Below, in pieces: positions 36,801-46,400 of a DNA stretch of 64,000 nucleotides. How positions within the stretch are numbered: the first letter of the stretch is position 1; the number at the start of each line of letters is the position of its first letter. The notes under the pieces are model-generated. The model had not been told where the DNA came from, searched no databases, and saw only the letters and a program-made list of their open reading frames with translations. A program made the position numbers and the translations under genes. This DNA is from Flavobacterium amnicola (GTDB taxonomy: Bacteria > Bacteroidota > Bacteroidia > Flavobacteriales > Flavobacteriaceae), in assembly GCF_004122165.1 (NCBI RefSeq), contig NZ_SBKO01000001.1, forward strand, positions 868,001 through 932,000. The letters run 5' to 3'.

Positions 36801-37149
36801 ATCGTTAATAATAGTACTGCTGCTTTGCTTGTTTTTAAGTAATTGTGTTCAAAAAACGTATAAAAAAACAATCGTTTTTACATTAGATGTCTCTGACATG
36901 AAACATTTAAAAAAAGTTGGAATTCGAGGAAACGACAAGCCTTTGTCTTGGGAGGAGGATACCAAAATGATAGAGATTGAAAAAGACAGCTTATATCAAG
37001 CTATTATAACTGGTGATATGGCTTATAAATTTACGGAAGTAAAATTTGTAGTAAATGACACTTTAGAATTGCAAAATGAGGAGAATCGAAGAGTTGTTTT
37101 TTCTGAAAAAGACACCACTTTTTTTAACGCTAAATACAATAAAAGATAA
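36790..37149 (+). CDS. Small lipoprotein, possibly starch-binding-like beta-sandwich
   Basis: A 119-residue lipoprotein, with a lipobox at LFLSNC (Cys18). The mature part is VFTLDVSDMKHLKKVGIRGN, then LYQAIITGDMAYKFTEVKFV, then NEENRRVVFSEKDTTFF. This order of strands is what one expects of a CBM20/CBM48-type beta-sandwich (a 'value of the energy gain, then yields EYKF, then NRxxxF' pattern), but the aromatic ligand residues of true starch binders are not evident. It overlaps the DoxX gene by 11 nt. The function is unknown, and the fold suggestion is weak. Confidence 0.7.
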   Translation: MKIKSLIIVLLLCLFLSNCVQKTYKKTIVFTLDVSDMKHLKKVGIRGNDKPLSWEEDTKMIEIEKDSLYQAIITGDMAYKFTEVKFVVNDTLELQNEENRRVVFSEKDTTFFNAKYNKR

Positions 37150-37219
37150 AAAGTCATGCAATTCTAAATTTTTCAATTATCTGAAAATTAATTCCAATTC
37201 AACTGTCAAACTTTTACCT

Positions 37220-37227
37220 TATATTTG
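37220..37227 (+). promoter_or_regulatory. -7 element upstream of the structured RNA and lepA
   Basis: TATATTTG is an exact TAnnTTTG match. Transcription would begin near 37234, about 150 nt before the lepA ATG, and include the hairpins described next. The -33 position reads TTC, not TTG. Confidence 0.6.
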
Positions 37228-37233
37228 CAGATT

Positions 37234-37372
37234 AAAGCGTGAGATTTGATATTAAGAGGAGGACAGCCAGTGGCTGTCCGGTAAATTAACGACAAAGAGA
37301 ATTGAGTGAGGGATTGTAGCAAAGTGCCGCGCACTGCGAAAAGCCCGACCCGAAGGGTCACGCCCTAAATTG
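37234..37372 (+). ncRNA. Structured leader or small RNA before lepA
   Basis: The segment is clearly richer in G and C than its surroundings and has three hairpins. Stem 1 is GGACAGCC/GGCTGTCC (37261-37268, 37272-37279) with a 3-nt loop. Stem 2 is AGTGC/GCACT (37323-37335). Stem 3 is GACCC/GGGTC (37347-37359) with a GAA loop. AGGG at 37309-37312 can pair with CCCT at 37363-37366, enclosing stems 2 and 3. The boxed AAGCCCGACCC...GGGTCACGCCC string is one I associate with a conserved Flavobacteria RNA (the Flavo-1 type is a candidate), but I cannot confirm the family. It ends 13 nt before lepA and could act as a cis leader or be processed. No coding frame is evident. Confidence 0.6.
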
Positions 37373-37385
37373 ATACAGACAGAAG

Positions 37386-39182
37386 ATGAAGCATATTAGA
37401 AATTTTTGCATTATTGCACATATTGATCATGGTAAAAGTACGTTGGCTGACCGTTTATTAGGCGCCACGCAAACCGTTACGGCTCGTGAGGAAAAAGCAC
37501 AATTACTTGACAATATGGATTTGGAACGTGAACGTGGGATTACCATTAAGAGTCACGCCATCCAAATGGAGTACAACTATAAAGGAGAAGATTATATTTT
37601 AAATTTAATTGACACTCCGGGACACGTTGATTTCTCGTATGAAGTATCGCGTTCTATTGCTGCCTGTGAAGGCGCATTGTTAATTGTAGATGCCGCTCAA
37701 AGCATTCAAGCACAAACGATTTCTAATTTATATTTGGCTTTAGAAAATGACTTGGAAATTATTCCAGTTTTGAATAAAGTCGATTTGCCAAGTGCCAATC
37801 CAGAAGAAGTTTCGGATGATATTATCGATTTATTAGGTTGTAAATTGGAAGATATTATTCATGCTTCAGGAAAAACTGGTTTTGGTGTAGAAAATATTTT
37901 GGCAGCGATTATCGAAAAAATCCCTGCGCCAAAAGGTGATCCGGAAGAACCATTGCAAGCCTTGATTTTTGACTCGGTTTACAATCCGTTTCGAGGCATT
38001 GAAGTTATTTTCCGTGTGAAAAACGGTGAAATTAAAAAAGGGCAAAAAATTAAGTTCATGGCCACAGGCAATGAATATTTTGCCGATGAAATTGGAACGT
38101 TGAAATTAAACCAAGTACCGAAAAATGTAGTTTCTACAGGTGATGTGGGCTACTTGATTTCGGGAATTAAGGAGGCAAAAGAAGTAAAAGTGGGGGATAC
38201 CATCACCGATGCTAAAACGCCGACTACCAATATGATTACAGGATTCGAAGATGTAAAACCAATGGTTTTTGCTGGAATTTATCCTGTAGATACTGAAGAT
38301 TACGAAGATTTGCGTTCTTCTATGGAAAAATTGCAATTGAACGATGCGTCTTTGGTCTTTACACCAGAAAGTTCAGCAGCTTTAGGATTTGGTTTCCGTT
38401 GTGGATTCTTAGGAATGTTGCACATGGAAATTATTCAGGAGCGTTTAGAGCGTGAATTCGACATGACAGTCATTACTACTGTTCCTAACGTTTCGTATTT
38501 GGCCTACACTAAAAAGGATCCAGAAACGCCGCTTATCGTGAACAACCCGTCCGATTTACCAGAACCTTCTCGATTGGATCGAGTAGAAGAGCCATATATC
38601 AAAGCAACCATCATTACCAAAGCCGATTTCGTTGGAAACGTAATGAGTTTGTGTATTGAAAAACGTGGATTAATTACGAATCAGACGTATTTAACGACCG
38701 AGCGTGTAGAGCTAAACTTCGACATGCCGTTGGCGGAAATCGTATTCGATTTCTACGATCGATTGAAAACGGTTTCGAAAGGGTATGCTTCGTTTGATTA
38801 TACTCCGATTGGAATGCGTACGTCGAAATTAGTGAAACTGGATGTGCTTTTGAATGCACAAACGGTAGATGCATTATCAGCCTTAATTCACGAAGACAAC
38901 GCCTATAATATTGGTAAAAAAATGACTGAAAAATTGCGTGAATTGATTCCGAGACAACAGTTTGATATTCCGATTCAGGCGGCGATTGGTGCTAAAATTA
39001 TCGCTCGTGAAACCATTAAAGCCTTGCGTAAAGACGTGACCGCTAAATGTTATGGTGGAGATATTTCGCGTAAACGTAAATTATTGGAAAAACAGAAAAA
39101 AGGTAAAAAGCGTATGCGTCAGGTTGGAAATGTAGAAATTCCACAGGAAGCATTTATGGCAGTATTAAAACTGAACGATTAA
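37386..39182 (+). CDS. lepA: Elongation factor 4 (LepA)
   Basis: A ribosome-associated translational GTPase, 598 residues. G1 is AHIDHGKST at 11-19, G3 DTPGHVD near 76, and G4 NKVD near 130. The EF-G-like domains II, III and V follow, with [14 protein letters not shown] near 337. The LepA-specific C-terminal domain holds [42 protein letters not shown]. It is preceded by the structured RNA at 37234-37372 and followed by a terminator. Confidence 0.98.
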   Translation: MKHIRNFCIIAHIDHGKSTLADRLLGATQTVTAREEKAQLLDNMDLERERGITIKSHAIQMEYNYKGEDYILNLIDTPGHVDFSYEVSRSIAACEGALLIVDAAQSIQAQTISNLYLALENDLEIIPVLNKVDLPSANPEEVSDDIIDLLGCKLEDIIHASGKTGFGVENILAAIIEKIPAPKGDPEEPLQALIFDSVYNPFRGIEVIFRVKNGEIKKGQKIKFMATGNEYFADEIGTLKLNQVPKNVVSTGDVGYLISGIKEAKEVKVGDTITDAKTPTTNMITGFEDVKPMVFAGIYPVDTEDYEDLRSSMEKLQLNDASLVFTPESSAALGFGFRCGFLGMLHMEIIQERLEREFDMTVITTVPNVSYLAYTKKDPETPLIVNNPSDLPEPSRLDRVEEPYIKATIITKADFVGNVMSLCIEKRGLITNQTYLTTERVELNFDMPLAEIVFDFYDRLKTVSKGYASFDYTPIGMRTSKLVKLDVLLNAQTVDALSALIHEDNAYNIGKKMTEKLRELIPRQQFDIPIQAAIGAKIIARETIKALRKDVTAKCYGGDISRKRKLLEKQKKGKKRMRQVGNVEIPQEAFMAVLKLND

Positions 39183-39206
39183 GCTTTTTAACGATTTAGA
39201 TATAGC

Positions 39207-39240
39207 AAACCCAATGACGAAAGTTGTTGGGTTTTGTTTT
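39207..39240 (+). terminator. Terminator after lepA
   Basis: A stem AACCCAA/TTGGGTT is continued by TGAC/GTTG and closed by a GAAA loop, followed by TTTGTTTT. It lies 24 nt after the stop. The end is 22 nt from the queG stop on the other strand. Confidence 0.85.
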
Positions 39241-39261
39241 GTCTTAAAAGATATGCTAGTT

Positions 39262-40188
39262 TTATTCTTTTAAGAACCTGATATTTCGTTGTAATCCTTC
39301 TAGTTTTGTTCGTTTTACGGCCGAATTTTTGAATACTTTTTTGAAAACCTCCTCGGTGATTTCCTCCCAGTCTTTTTTCGAAAAAGAGACAATTTCAGGG
39401 TTGGGATTAAAAAGTGGTTCGTTGTGTGGTTTTGAAAATTTATTCCAAGGACACACGTCTTGACAAACATCGCAACCAAACATCCAATCGTCCAATTTTC
39501 CTTTCATTTCTGTCGGAATATTGTCTTTCAGTTCGATGGTGAAATAGGAAATACATTTGCTTCCGTCAACGACATACGGTGCCACAATGGCCTGAGTGGG
39601 GCAAGCATCTAGGCAGGCGGTGCAAGAGCCACAATGGTCGGTAGTTGCGTGATCGTACTCTAATTCTAAATCAAGAATCAATTCGGCAATAAAATAAAAG
39701 GAACCGACTTGTTTGGTCAATAAATTACTGTGTTTACCAATCCAACCCAAGCCCGATTTGGCTGCCCAAGCTTTGTCTAGAACTGGTGCCGAATCGACAA
39801 ACACTCTTCCGCTGACTTCGCCAATTTCGGTTTGAATGAATCGCAATAAATCTTTGAGTTTGTCTTTGATGATAAAATGATAATCCTGTCCGTAGGCGTA
39901 TTTGGAAATTTTATAAGAATCTTGATTTTGTACTTCTGCAGGGTAATAATTGAGTAATAATGAAATCACACTTTTCGAATCGTCAACTAGTAATGTAGGA
40001 TTGAGTCTTTTGTCGAAATGATTTTCCATATAGGCCATCTGACCATGCATTTGATGGTTCAGCCAATTTTCCAATCGCGGTGCTTCTTCTTCCAAAAAAC
40101 CCGCTTTAGAAATCCCACAAGAAAGAAAGCCGAGTCTTTTGGATTCGGCTTTTATTATTTGCGTGTATTTCTCTTTATGCTGTATCAT
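39262..40188 (-). CDS. queG: Epoxyqueuosine reductase
   Basis: A cobalamin and iron-sulfur enzyme for the last step of queuosine formation in tRNA. It is 308 residues. Two [4Fe-4S] ligand sets are complete: [12 protein letters not shown] near residue 192 and [11 protein letters not shown] near 245. The substrate and cofactor segment YALGQDYH-like [10 protein letters not shown] near 100 and [27 protein letters not shown] near 130 are also present. The C-terminal HEAT-like extension found in some QueG is reduced. It follows ruvB by 2 nt on the minus strand and is probably co-transcribed. Confidence 0.95.
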   Translation of the reverse strand: MIQHKEKYTQIIKAESKRLGFLSCGISKAGFLEEEAPRLENWLNHQMHGQMAYMENHFDKRLNPTLLVDDSKSVISLLLNYYPAEVQNQDSYKISKYAYGQDYHFIIKDKLKDLLRFIQTEIGEVSGRVFVDSAPVLDKAWAAKSGLGWIGKHSNLLTKQVGSFYFIAELILDLELEYDHATTDHCGSCTACLDACPTQAIVAPYVVDGSKCISYFTIELKDNIPTEMKGKLDDWMFGCDVCQDVCPWNKFSKPHNEPLFNPNPEIVSFSKKDWEEITEEVFKKVFKNSAVKRTKLEGLQRNIRFLKE

Positions 40189-40190
40189 TT

Positions 40191-41213
40191 TTAAAACAGT
40201 CCCCCTTGAATATTAGGTCTAATTTTTCCCAAATGCTGATAGGCTTTTTCGGTAACTTCTCTACCGCGAGGAGTTCGCATGATAAATCCTTCTTGAATTA
40301 AAAAAGGTTCGTAGACTTCTTCAATCGTTTCGCCACTTTCAGAAACAGCAGTGGCTAATGTAGTTAGGCCAACTGGTCCTCCTTTAAATTTGTCAATAAT
40401 CGTAGTTAAGATTTTATTGTCCATTTCGTCCAAACCATGTGCGTCGACATGTAAGGCTTTTAGAGCAAAACGAGCAATTTCAATGTCAATTTTACCATTT
40501 CCTTTAATTTGAGCAAAATCACGAACACGGCGTAACAAAGCATTAGCGATACGAGGTGTACCTCTACTTCTGCCTGCAATTTCGATCGCGGCTTCCATGG
40601 TAATTGGCATTTTTAAAATGGAAGAACTTCGTTGTACGATAGTCGTTAACAGTTCGGTGTTATAATATTGCAAACGGCTCTGAATTCCGAAACGAGCACG
40701 CATTGGAGCGGTTAAAAGCCCCGATCTTGTGGTTGCTCCAACCAATGTAAACGGATTTAAGTGGATTTGAACCGAACGCGCATTCGGACCCGATTCAATC
40801 ATGATGTCAATCTTGAAATCTTCCATGGCCGAATACAAATATTCTTCCACAATCGGACTTAGTCGATGAATCTCGTCGATAAACAAAACATCCCGTTCTT
40901 CTAAATTGGTCAATAGGCCAGCCAAATCTCCGGGTTTGTCTAAAACAGGACCAGAAGTGATTTTAATTCCAACCCCCAATTCATTAGCCAAAATATTAGC
41001 CAAAGTGGTTTTTCCTAATCCCGGCGGACCGTGAAACAGGGTGTGATCCAAAGCTTCATTACGAAGATTGGCAGCTTGGACAAATATTTTTAGGTTTTCC
41101 AAAACTTGTTCTTGCCCAGAAAAATCATCAAACGAAAGGGGACGCAAGGCCTTTTCGATATCGACTTCTTCAGAAGAAAAACGCTCTTTATTTGGGTTTA
41201 AATTTTCATTCAT
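40191..41213 (-). CDS. ruvB: Holliday junction branch migration helicase RuvB
   Basis: The AAA+ motor of the RuvAB complex, 340 residues. Walker A is GPPGLGKTT near residue 62. Walker B is LFIDEIHRL near 110. Other RuvB marks are [16 protein letters not shown] near 90, [18 protein letters not shown] near 159 with the arginine finger region, and the C-terminal winged helix with [30 protein letters not shown] and [21 protein letters not shown]. ruvA and ruvC are not in the window. queG follows directly. Confidence 0.98.
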   Translation of the reverse strand: MNENLNPNKERFSSEEVDIEKALRPLSFDDFSGQEQVLENLKIFVQAANLRNEALDHTLFHGPPGLGKTTLANILANELGVGIKITSGPVLDKPGDLAGLLTNLEERDVLFIDEIHRLSPIVEEYLYSAMEDFKIDIMIESGPNARSVQIHLNPFTLVGATTRSGLLTAPMRARFGIQSRLQYYNTELLTTIVQRSSSILKMPITMEAAIEIAGRSRGTPRIANALLRRVRDFAQIKGNGKIDIEIARFALKALHVDAHGLDEMDNKILTTIIDKFKGGPVGLTTLATAVSESGETIEEVYEPFLIQEGFIMRTPRGREVTEKAYQHLGKIRPNIQGGLF

Positions 41214-41217
41214 GTAG

Positions 41218-41225
41218 CAAAGATA
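41218..41225 (-). promoter_or_regulatory. Possible -7 element for ruvB
   Basis: Minus-strand TATCTTTG matches TAnnTTTG, but it lies only 4 nt before the ATG, so the transcript would be leaderless. No TTG at -33. Confidence 0.35.
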
Positions 41226-41264
41226 GAAGAAAGTGCTTAGTTTGCAGATTCTAAAAACGCTAAA

Positions 41265-41567
41265 TTAAACATTAAACCCTTTTGCCAGAATAGTTTTCCA
41301 TTCGGGATGACGTTTCACATAAGCCGCTACAAACGGACAAAGCGGGGCTAGGGTGTATTTTTTTTCCTTGATATACGTGAGGGTTTTCAAAACAATCGCC
41401 GAGCCAGCTCCTTTGCCTTCTAGTCCAATTGGAACTTCGGTATGGGTCAAGAACATGATGTTTTCGTTGTTCAAAATATATTCAATAAAAGCGATTTTAC
41501 CTTCTACTTCTAATTCAAAACGTTTCTTTTCTTGATTTAAAATCAGTTGATTTTCTGTAGTACTCAT
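41265..41567 (-). CDS. Small GNAT-family acetyltransferase, YidJ/YjdJ type
   Basis: A 100-residue N-acetyltransferase of the short GNAT class (Acetyltransf_CG type). Marks are LEVEGKIAFIEYIL near residue 20, THTEVPIGLEGKGAGSAIV with the acetyl-CoA-binding loop near 41-59, and LAPLCPFVAAYVKRHPEW near 77. Its ATG overlaps the stop of the Fe-S protein by 4 nt. The pair yjdI-yjdJ occurs together in many bacteria. The acetylated substrate is unknown. Confidence 0.85.
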   Translation of the reverse strand: MSTTENQLILNQEKKRFELEVEGKIAFIEYILNNENIMFLTHTEVPIGLEGKGAGSAIVLKTLTYIKEKKYTLAPLCPFVAAYVKRHPEWKTILAKGFNV

Positions 41568-41791
41568 TCTTTTTTGTCTTTGTTATAATAGGCTGTTAAG
41601 GCTCCTGAAGGACATTTAGCAACTTGTTCGATAATTTCTTCGGATGTGGCGCCATGTGGATGAATCCAAGGTTTTTCTTTCGGCTTAAAAACAGAAGCCA
41701 AGCCACGTGCACAATTGGCCGAATGGGTACATAACGCTTGCTTCCAAACAATAGTAACCTCTCCATTGGTGTATTCTTTTGTATTTTCCAT
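41564..41791 (-). CDS. Mono-cluster ferredoxin-like protein, YjdI type
   Basis: A 75-residue protein of the divergent [4Fe-4S] Fer4_19 family. I start it at the ATG giving MENTKEYTNG; a longer frame adds six residues (MKYFLV) with no other support. Three cysteines are in the family arrangement: ALCTHSANCARGL and VAKCPSGALTAYYNK. The remaining pattern VFKPKEKPWIHPHGATSEEI also fits. It overlaps the GNAT gene by 4 nt. The two products may work together, but no function has been shown that I can name. Confidence 0.85.
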   Translation of the reverse strand: MENTKEYTNGEVTIVWKQALCTHSANCARGLASVFKPKEKPWIHPHGATSEEIIEQVAKCPSGALTAYYNKDKKE

Positions 41792-41877
41792 AACTAAAAA
41801 GTATTTCATCTTAAAATTACAAAAAAATGGGATATAAATGATGTTTTTATATCTTTATCGAAACTAACTAAAAAATT

Positions 41878-43284
41878 ATGCAAGAGGAAAAACAACATTT
41901 TAAACGCGAATTAGGCTTACTAGACGGAACGATGCTAGTAGTAGGTTCCATGATAGGTTCAGGTATTTTTATAGTAAGTGCCGATATTACCCGAAATGTG
42001 GGAAGTGCCGGTTGGTTGTTGTTAATATGGATTGTGTCTGCGTTGATTACCATGACCGCTGCAGTAAGTTACGGCGAATTAAGTTCGATGTTTCCTCAAG
42101 CGGGTGGACAATATGTGTATTTAAAAGAAGCCTATAATAAATTGATTGCTTTTTTATACGGATGGAGTTTCTTTGCAGTAATTCAAACCGGAACGATTGC
42201 GGCTGTGGGAGTAGCTTTCTCCAAATTTGCGGCGTATCTAATTCCCGCGTTTAGTGAAAATAATTTTCTCTTTGAAGCAGGCTCGTTCAAGTTAAGCGCG
42301 GCACAGTTGGTTTCAATTGTGACAATTGTAATTCTGACCTACATCAACAGTCGCGGGGTAAAAAATGGAAAAATCATTCAGAAGATATTCACCATAACTA
42401 AAATCGCTTCGCTTTTCGGATTGATTGTATTTGGGTTGTTTATGGCGGCGAAAAGTGATGTTTGGGATGCCAATTGGGCCAATGCTTGGACGGCACAGTC
42501 GTTTAATAAAGACACCAATACTTGGAGTGAAATAGGGGGTTTTGCTTTATTATCAGCTATAGCGGCTTCGATGGTAGGCTCTTTGTTTTCAAGTGATGCT
42601 TGGAACGGTGTGACTTTTATTTCTGCGGAAATTAAAAATCCGGAACGCAATGTTGGGTTGAGTTTGTTTCTTGGGACTTTAATTGTGAGTATCATTTATG
42701 TTTTAGCGAATGTGATGTATTTGGCAGTAATGCCCTTGCAAGAAATTGCCTTTGCGCCTTCGGATAGAGTTGCTGTCGTAGCTTCTGAACATATTTTTGG
42801 ACCAACCGGAACGGTTATCATTGCGGTAATGATCATGATTTCAACTTTTGGTTGTAATAACGGTTTGATTATGGCGGGTTCTCGTGTGTATTATACTATG
42901 GCTAAAGATGGTTTGTTCTTCAAAAAAGCAGCGAACTTAAATAAAGCAAGTGTTCCCGGCTGGGGATTGTGGATACAATGTGTTTGGGCTTCTGTTTTGT
43001 GTTTGACAGGGAAATATGGGGACTTATTGGATTTTGTAATGATTATTGTAATTATTTTTTACATTTTAACGATATACGGAATTTTTATTTTAAGAAGAAA
43101 AATGCCAGATGCTGTGCGTCCATACAAAGCCTTTGCTTATCCTGTTTTGCCAGCTTTGTATATTCTTGTAGCGATTGCTATTTGTGTGGCCTTGTTGATA
43201 GACAGAACCAGTACTTGTGGTTGGGGTGTGTTAATTATGTTGGCCGGAATTCCAGTGTATTACCTTACAAAAGGAAAAGAATAG
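41878..43284 (+). CDS. APC-family amino acid permease
   Basis: A 468-residue transporter with about 12 transmembrane helices. Helix 1 is the LeuT-fold type: LGLLDGTMLVVGSMIGSGIFIVSADI near residue 13. Next are GELSSMFPQAGGQYVYLKEAY near 67 and the helix 6 region with FSSDAWNGVTFISAEIKNPERNVG near 241. The C-terminus is short. This is closest to the amino acid/polyamine/organocation branch found next to LAT-type exchangers; the substrate cannot be told. It is a single gene, divergent from the yjdI-like gene and closed by a terminator. Confidence 0.88.
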   Translation: MQEEKQHFKRELGLLDGTMLVVGSMIGSGIFIVSADITRNVGSAGWLLLIWIVSALITMTAAVSYGELSSMFPQAGGQYVYLKEAYNKLIAFLYGWSFFAVIQTGTIAAVGVAFSKFAAYLIPAFSENNFLFEAGSFKLSAAQLVSIVTIVILTYINSRGVKNGKIIQKIFTITKIASLFGLIVFGLFMAAKSDVWDANWANAWTAQSFNKDTNTWSEIGGFALLSAIAASMVGSLFSSDAWNGVTFISAEIKNPERNVGLSLFLGTLIVSIIYVLANVMYLAVMPLQEIAFAPSDRVAVVASEHIFGPTGTVIIAVMIMISTFGCNNGLIMAGSRVYYTMAKDGLFFKKAANLNKASVPGWGLWIQCVWASVLCLTGKYGDLLDFVMIIVIIFYILTIYGIFILRRKMPDAVRPYKAFAYPVLPALYILVAIAICVALLIDRTSTCGWGVLIMLAGIPVYYLTKGKE

Positions 43285-43303
43285 ATTCGAATAGTAATTT
43301 AAA

Positions 43304-43346
43304 CAGGTCAAAAACAACTTTTAAAGCTGCTTTTGACCTGTTTTTT
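43304..43346 (+). terminator. Terminator after the permease gene
   Basis: A 10-bp stem CAGGTCAAAA/TTTTGACCTG with a 17-nt loop is followed by TTTTTT. Confidence 0.9.
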
Positions 43347-43381
43347 GTTATTCAAAAGTGTCGATTTGTTAACAACAATTT

Positions 43382-43412
43382 TTGATTTCTACACATCTAA
43401 AACGTACTTTTG
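43382..43412 (+). promoter_or_regulatory. Promoter of dnaE
   Basis: TTG at 43382-43384, 20 nt, TACTTTTG at 43405-43412. Both boxes match the consensus. The start is expected near 43419, with about 48 nt of leader. Confidence 0.75.
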
Positions 43413-43466
43413 GGAAGTTGTTATTTTTACTAACGGCTTTTGCCTTTTTGCCTAATTACGAGATAG

Positions 43467-46400
43467 ATGTATTTAATATTTGATACCGAAACCACCGGAT
43501 TACCACGCAGTTGGTCGGCACCTATTACCGATACCGATAACTGGCCGCGTTGTATACAAATTGCTTGGCAATTGCACGACGAGATGGGAAATCTTATCGA
43601 GCATCAAGATTATTTGGTCAAACCGGAAGGATTTAATATTCCCTATGATGCCGAGCGTATTCACGGTATCTCTACCGAATTAGCCATAGAACAAGGAATT
43701 TCCTTGCAGGAAGTTCTCGAAAAATTCAATATTGCACTTTCCAAAACCAAATATATCGTTGGTCAAAACGTAGGTTTCGACGTCAACATCATGGGTTGTG
43801 AATTTCATCGTGCGGGAATTGGTTCCGACATGGTCAAAATGCCAGTGTTAGACACTTGTACTGAAGTAACAGCAGAATTATTAAGATTGCCAGGAGGTCG
43901 TGGTGGAAGATTCAAATTGCCAACCTTAACCGAATTACATCAGTATCTTTTCAACCAACCTTTTGCAGAAGCGCACAATGCTACTGCCGATGTGGAAGCA
44001 ACCACCCGTTGTTTTCTTGAATTGATCAAGCGAGAGGTCTTTACCAAAGAAGAACTTGATGTTACGGAGGAATACTTCGTTAATTTTCGAGAGCATAATC
44101 CACAAGAAATACAGTTAATCGGATTAAAACACATTAATCTGAAAGCGGCTTCCGATGAAATTCGCAAACGCTTACAACAAATCCAAGAAGAAGAAGTTGT
44201 CCTTCCAGTTTCGGAAGAAGACATCAAGGATTTAGCACACGCTTCTTTTGCGCATTTACACAATCACACGCAATTTTCGGTATTACAATCGACCATTGCT
44301 ATTCCAAATTTAGTGGCAGCAGCAGCAAAAAACAAAATGAAAGCCGTTGCTATGACCGATATCGGAAATATGATGGGAGCTTTTCATTTTGTGAGTGCGG
44401 TTTTTAATCACAACAAAGTGGCCAAAGCCAAAAACGAAGAAGCAATCGCTAATGGAAATCCACCTACGGAAACGGAAATAAAACCGATTGTAGGTTGTGA
44501 ATTTTATGTGTGTAACAATCATCAAGACAAAACGCAAAAAGACAACGGGTATCAAATTGTTTTGTTGGCAAAAAATAAAAATGGCTACCAAAATTTGATA
44601 AAAATGGCATCCATTGCTTACACGGAAGGGAAGTATTATGTGCCAAGAATTGACAAGCAAATTATTGAAAAATACAAAGAAGACATTATTGTTTTATCTG
44701 GAAATCTCTACGGAGAAATTCCAAGTAAGATTTTAAATATTGGCGAAAACCAAGCGGAAGAAGCTTTACTGTGGTGGAAATCACAATTTGGAGACGATTT
44801 CTATCTCGAAATCATGCGTCACAATCAAGAAGATGAAAATCGCGTAAACCAAACCCTTATTGCTTTTGCCAGAAAACATCAAGTCAAACTCGTTGCGACT
44901 AACAATACCTATTATACCAACAAGGAAGATGCCAACGCGCATGACATTCTACTTTGTGTAGATTCGGGGGAGAAGCAAGCGACACCAATTGGTCGAGGTC
45001 GTGGCTATCGTTATGGTTTACCGAATCAGGAATACTATTTCAAGTCGGAAAATGAGATGAAAAAGCTCTTTGCCGATTTGCCGGAAGCGATAATTACGAT
45101 TCAAGAAATTATTGATAAAGTGGAAGCCTATTCGTTATTCAGAGACGTATTACTTCCTAAATTCAATATTCCCGATGAGTTTTTAGTCCCAGAAGATGAG
45201 GTGGATGGTGGCGTTCGAGGGGAAAATGCGTATTTGAGACATCTGACCATGGTTGGTGCTCAAAAACGATATGGAGAAATTACGCCTGAGATACAAGAAC
45301 GATTGGATTTTGAGTTGTTGACCATTTCAAATTCGGGCTATCCGGGTTATTTCTTAATTGTGCAAGATTTCATTGCCGAAGCCCGAAAAATGGATGTATC
45401 CGTGGGGCCAGGCCGTGGTTCGGCGGCAGGTTCGGCTGTGGCGTATTGCTTAGGGATTACCAACATCGACCCGATTAAATACGATTTGCTTTTTGAGCGT
45501 TTCTTAAATCCGGATCGTGTGTCCATGCCCGATATCGATATCGACTTCGATGATGAAGGTCGTGGTCGTGTGATGGATTACGTAATCAATAAATACGGAA
45601 AAAATCAAGTAGCGCAGATTATTACTTATGGTAAAATGGCAACTAAATCGGCCATTCGAGATACTGCTCGTGTGTTGGATTTGCCATTGTTTGAAGCCGA
45701 CAGAATTGCGAAATTGATTCCAGGAATGATGCCGTCCAAATGGAATTTGGCCCGTTTCTTATCTGAAAAGGAGGAAGATGTCAAAAAAGCTTTGCGTTCG
45801 GATGAATTTGACCGCGTAAAAGAATTAATCGCAATTGCCAACGAAGGGGAACTTTCGGGAGAAACCATTCAGCAAGCAAAAGTATTGGAAGGATCGCTTC
45901 GAAATACGGGGATTCATGCCTGTGGAGTGATTATCACGCCCGATGATATTACCAATTTCGTTCCCGTAACGACGGCGAAAGATTCCGATTTGTACGTGAC
46001 ACAGTTTGATAACTCGGTGGCGGAAAGCGCGGGATTATTAAAAATGGACTTCTTGGGTCTGAAAACCCTAACCTTGATAAAAGATACCGTCAAATTAGTG
46101 AAGTATCGTACTGGAATTCAGCTCGATCCGGATACCTTCCCAATTGACGATCAAAAAACATACGAATTGTTCCAACGTGGTGAAACGGTAGGGATTTTCC
46201 AATACGAATCGCCTGGAATGCAAAAATATTTAAAGGATTTGAAGCCTACGGTTTTCGGAGATTTAATTGCGATGAATGCCTTGTATCGACCGGGACCTTT
46301 AGAATATATTCCGTCTTTCGTTCGTAGAAAAAATGGATTAGAACCTATTGCCTACGATTTAGATGCTTGTGAAGAATACTTAGCAGAAACCTACGGAATT

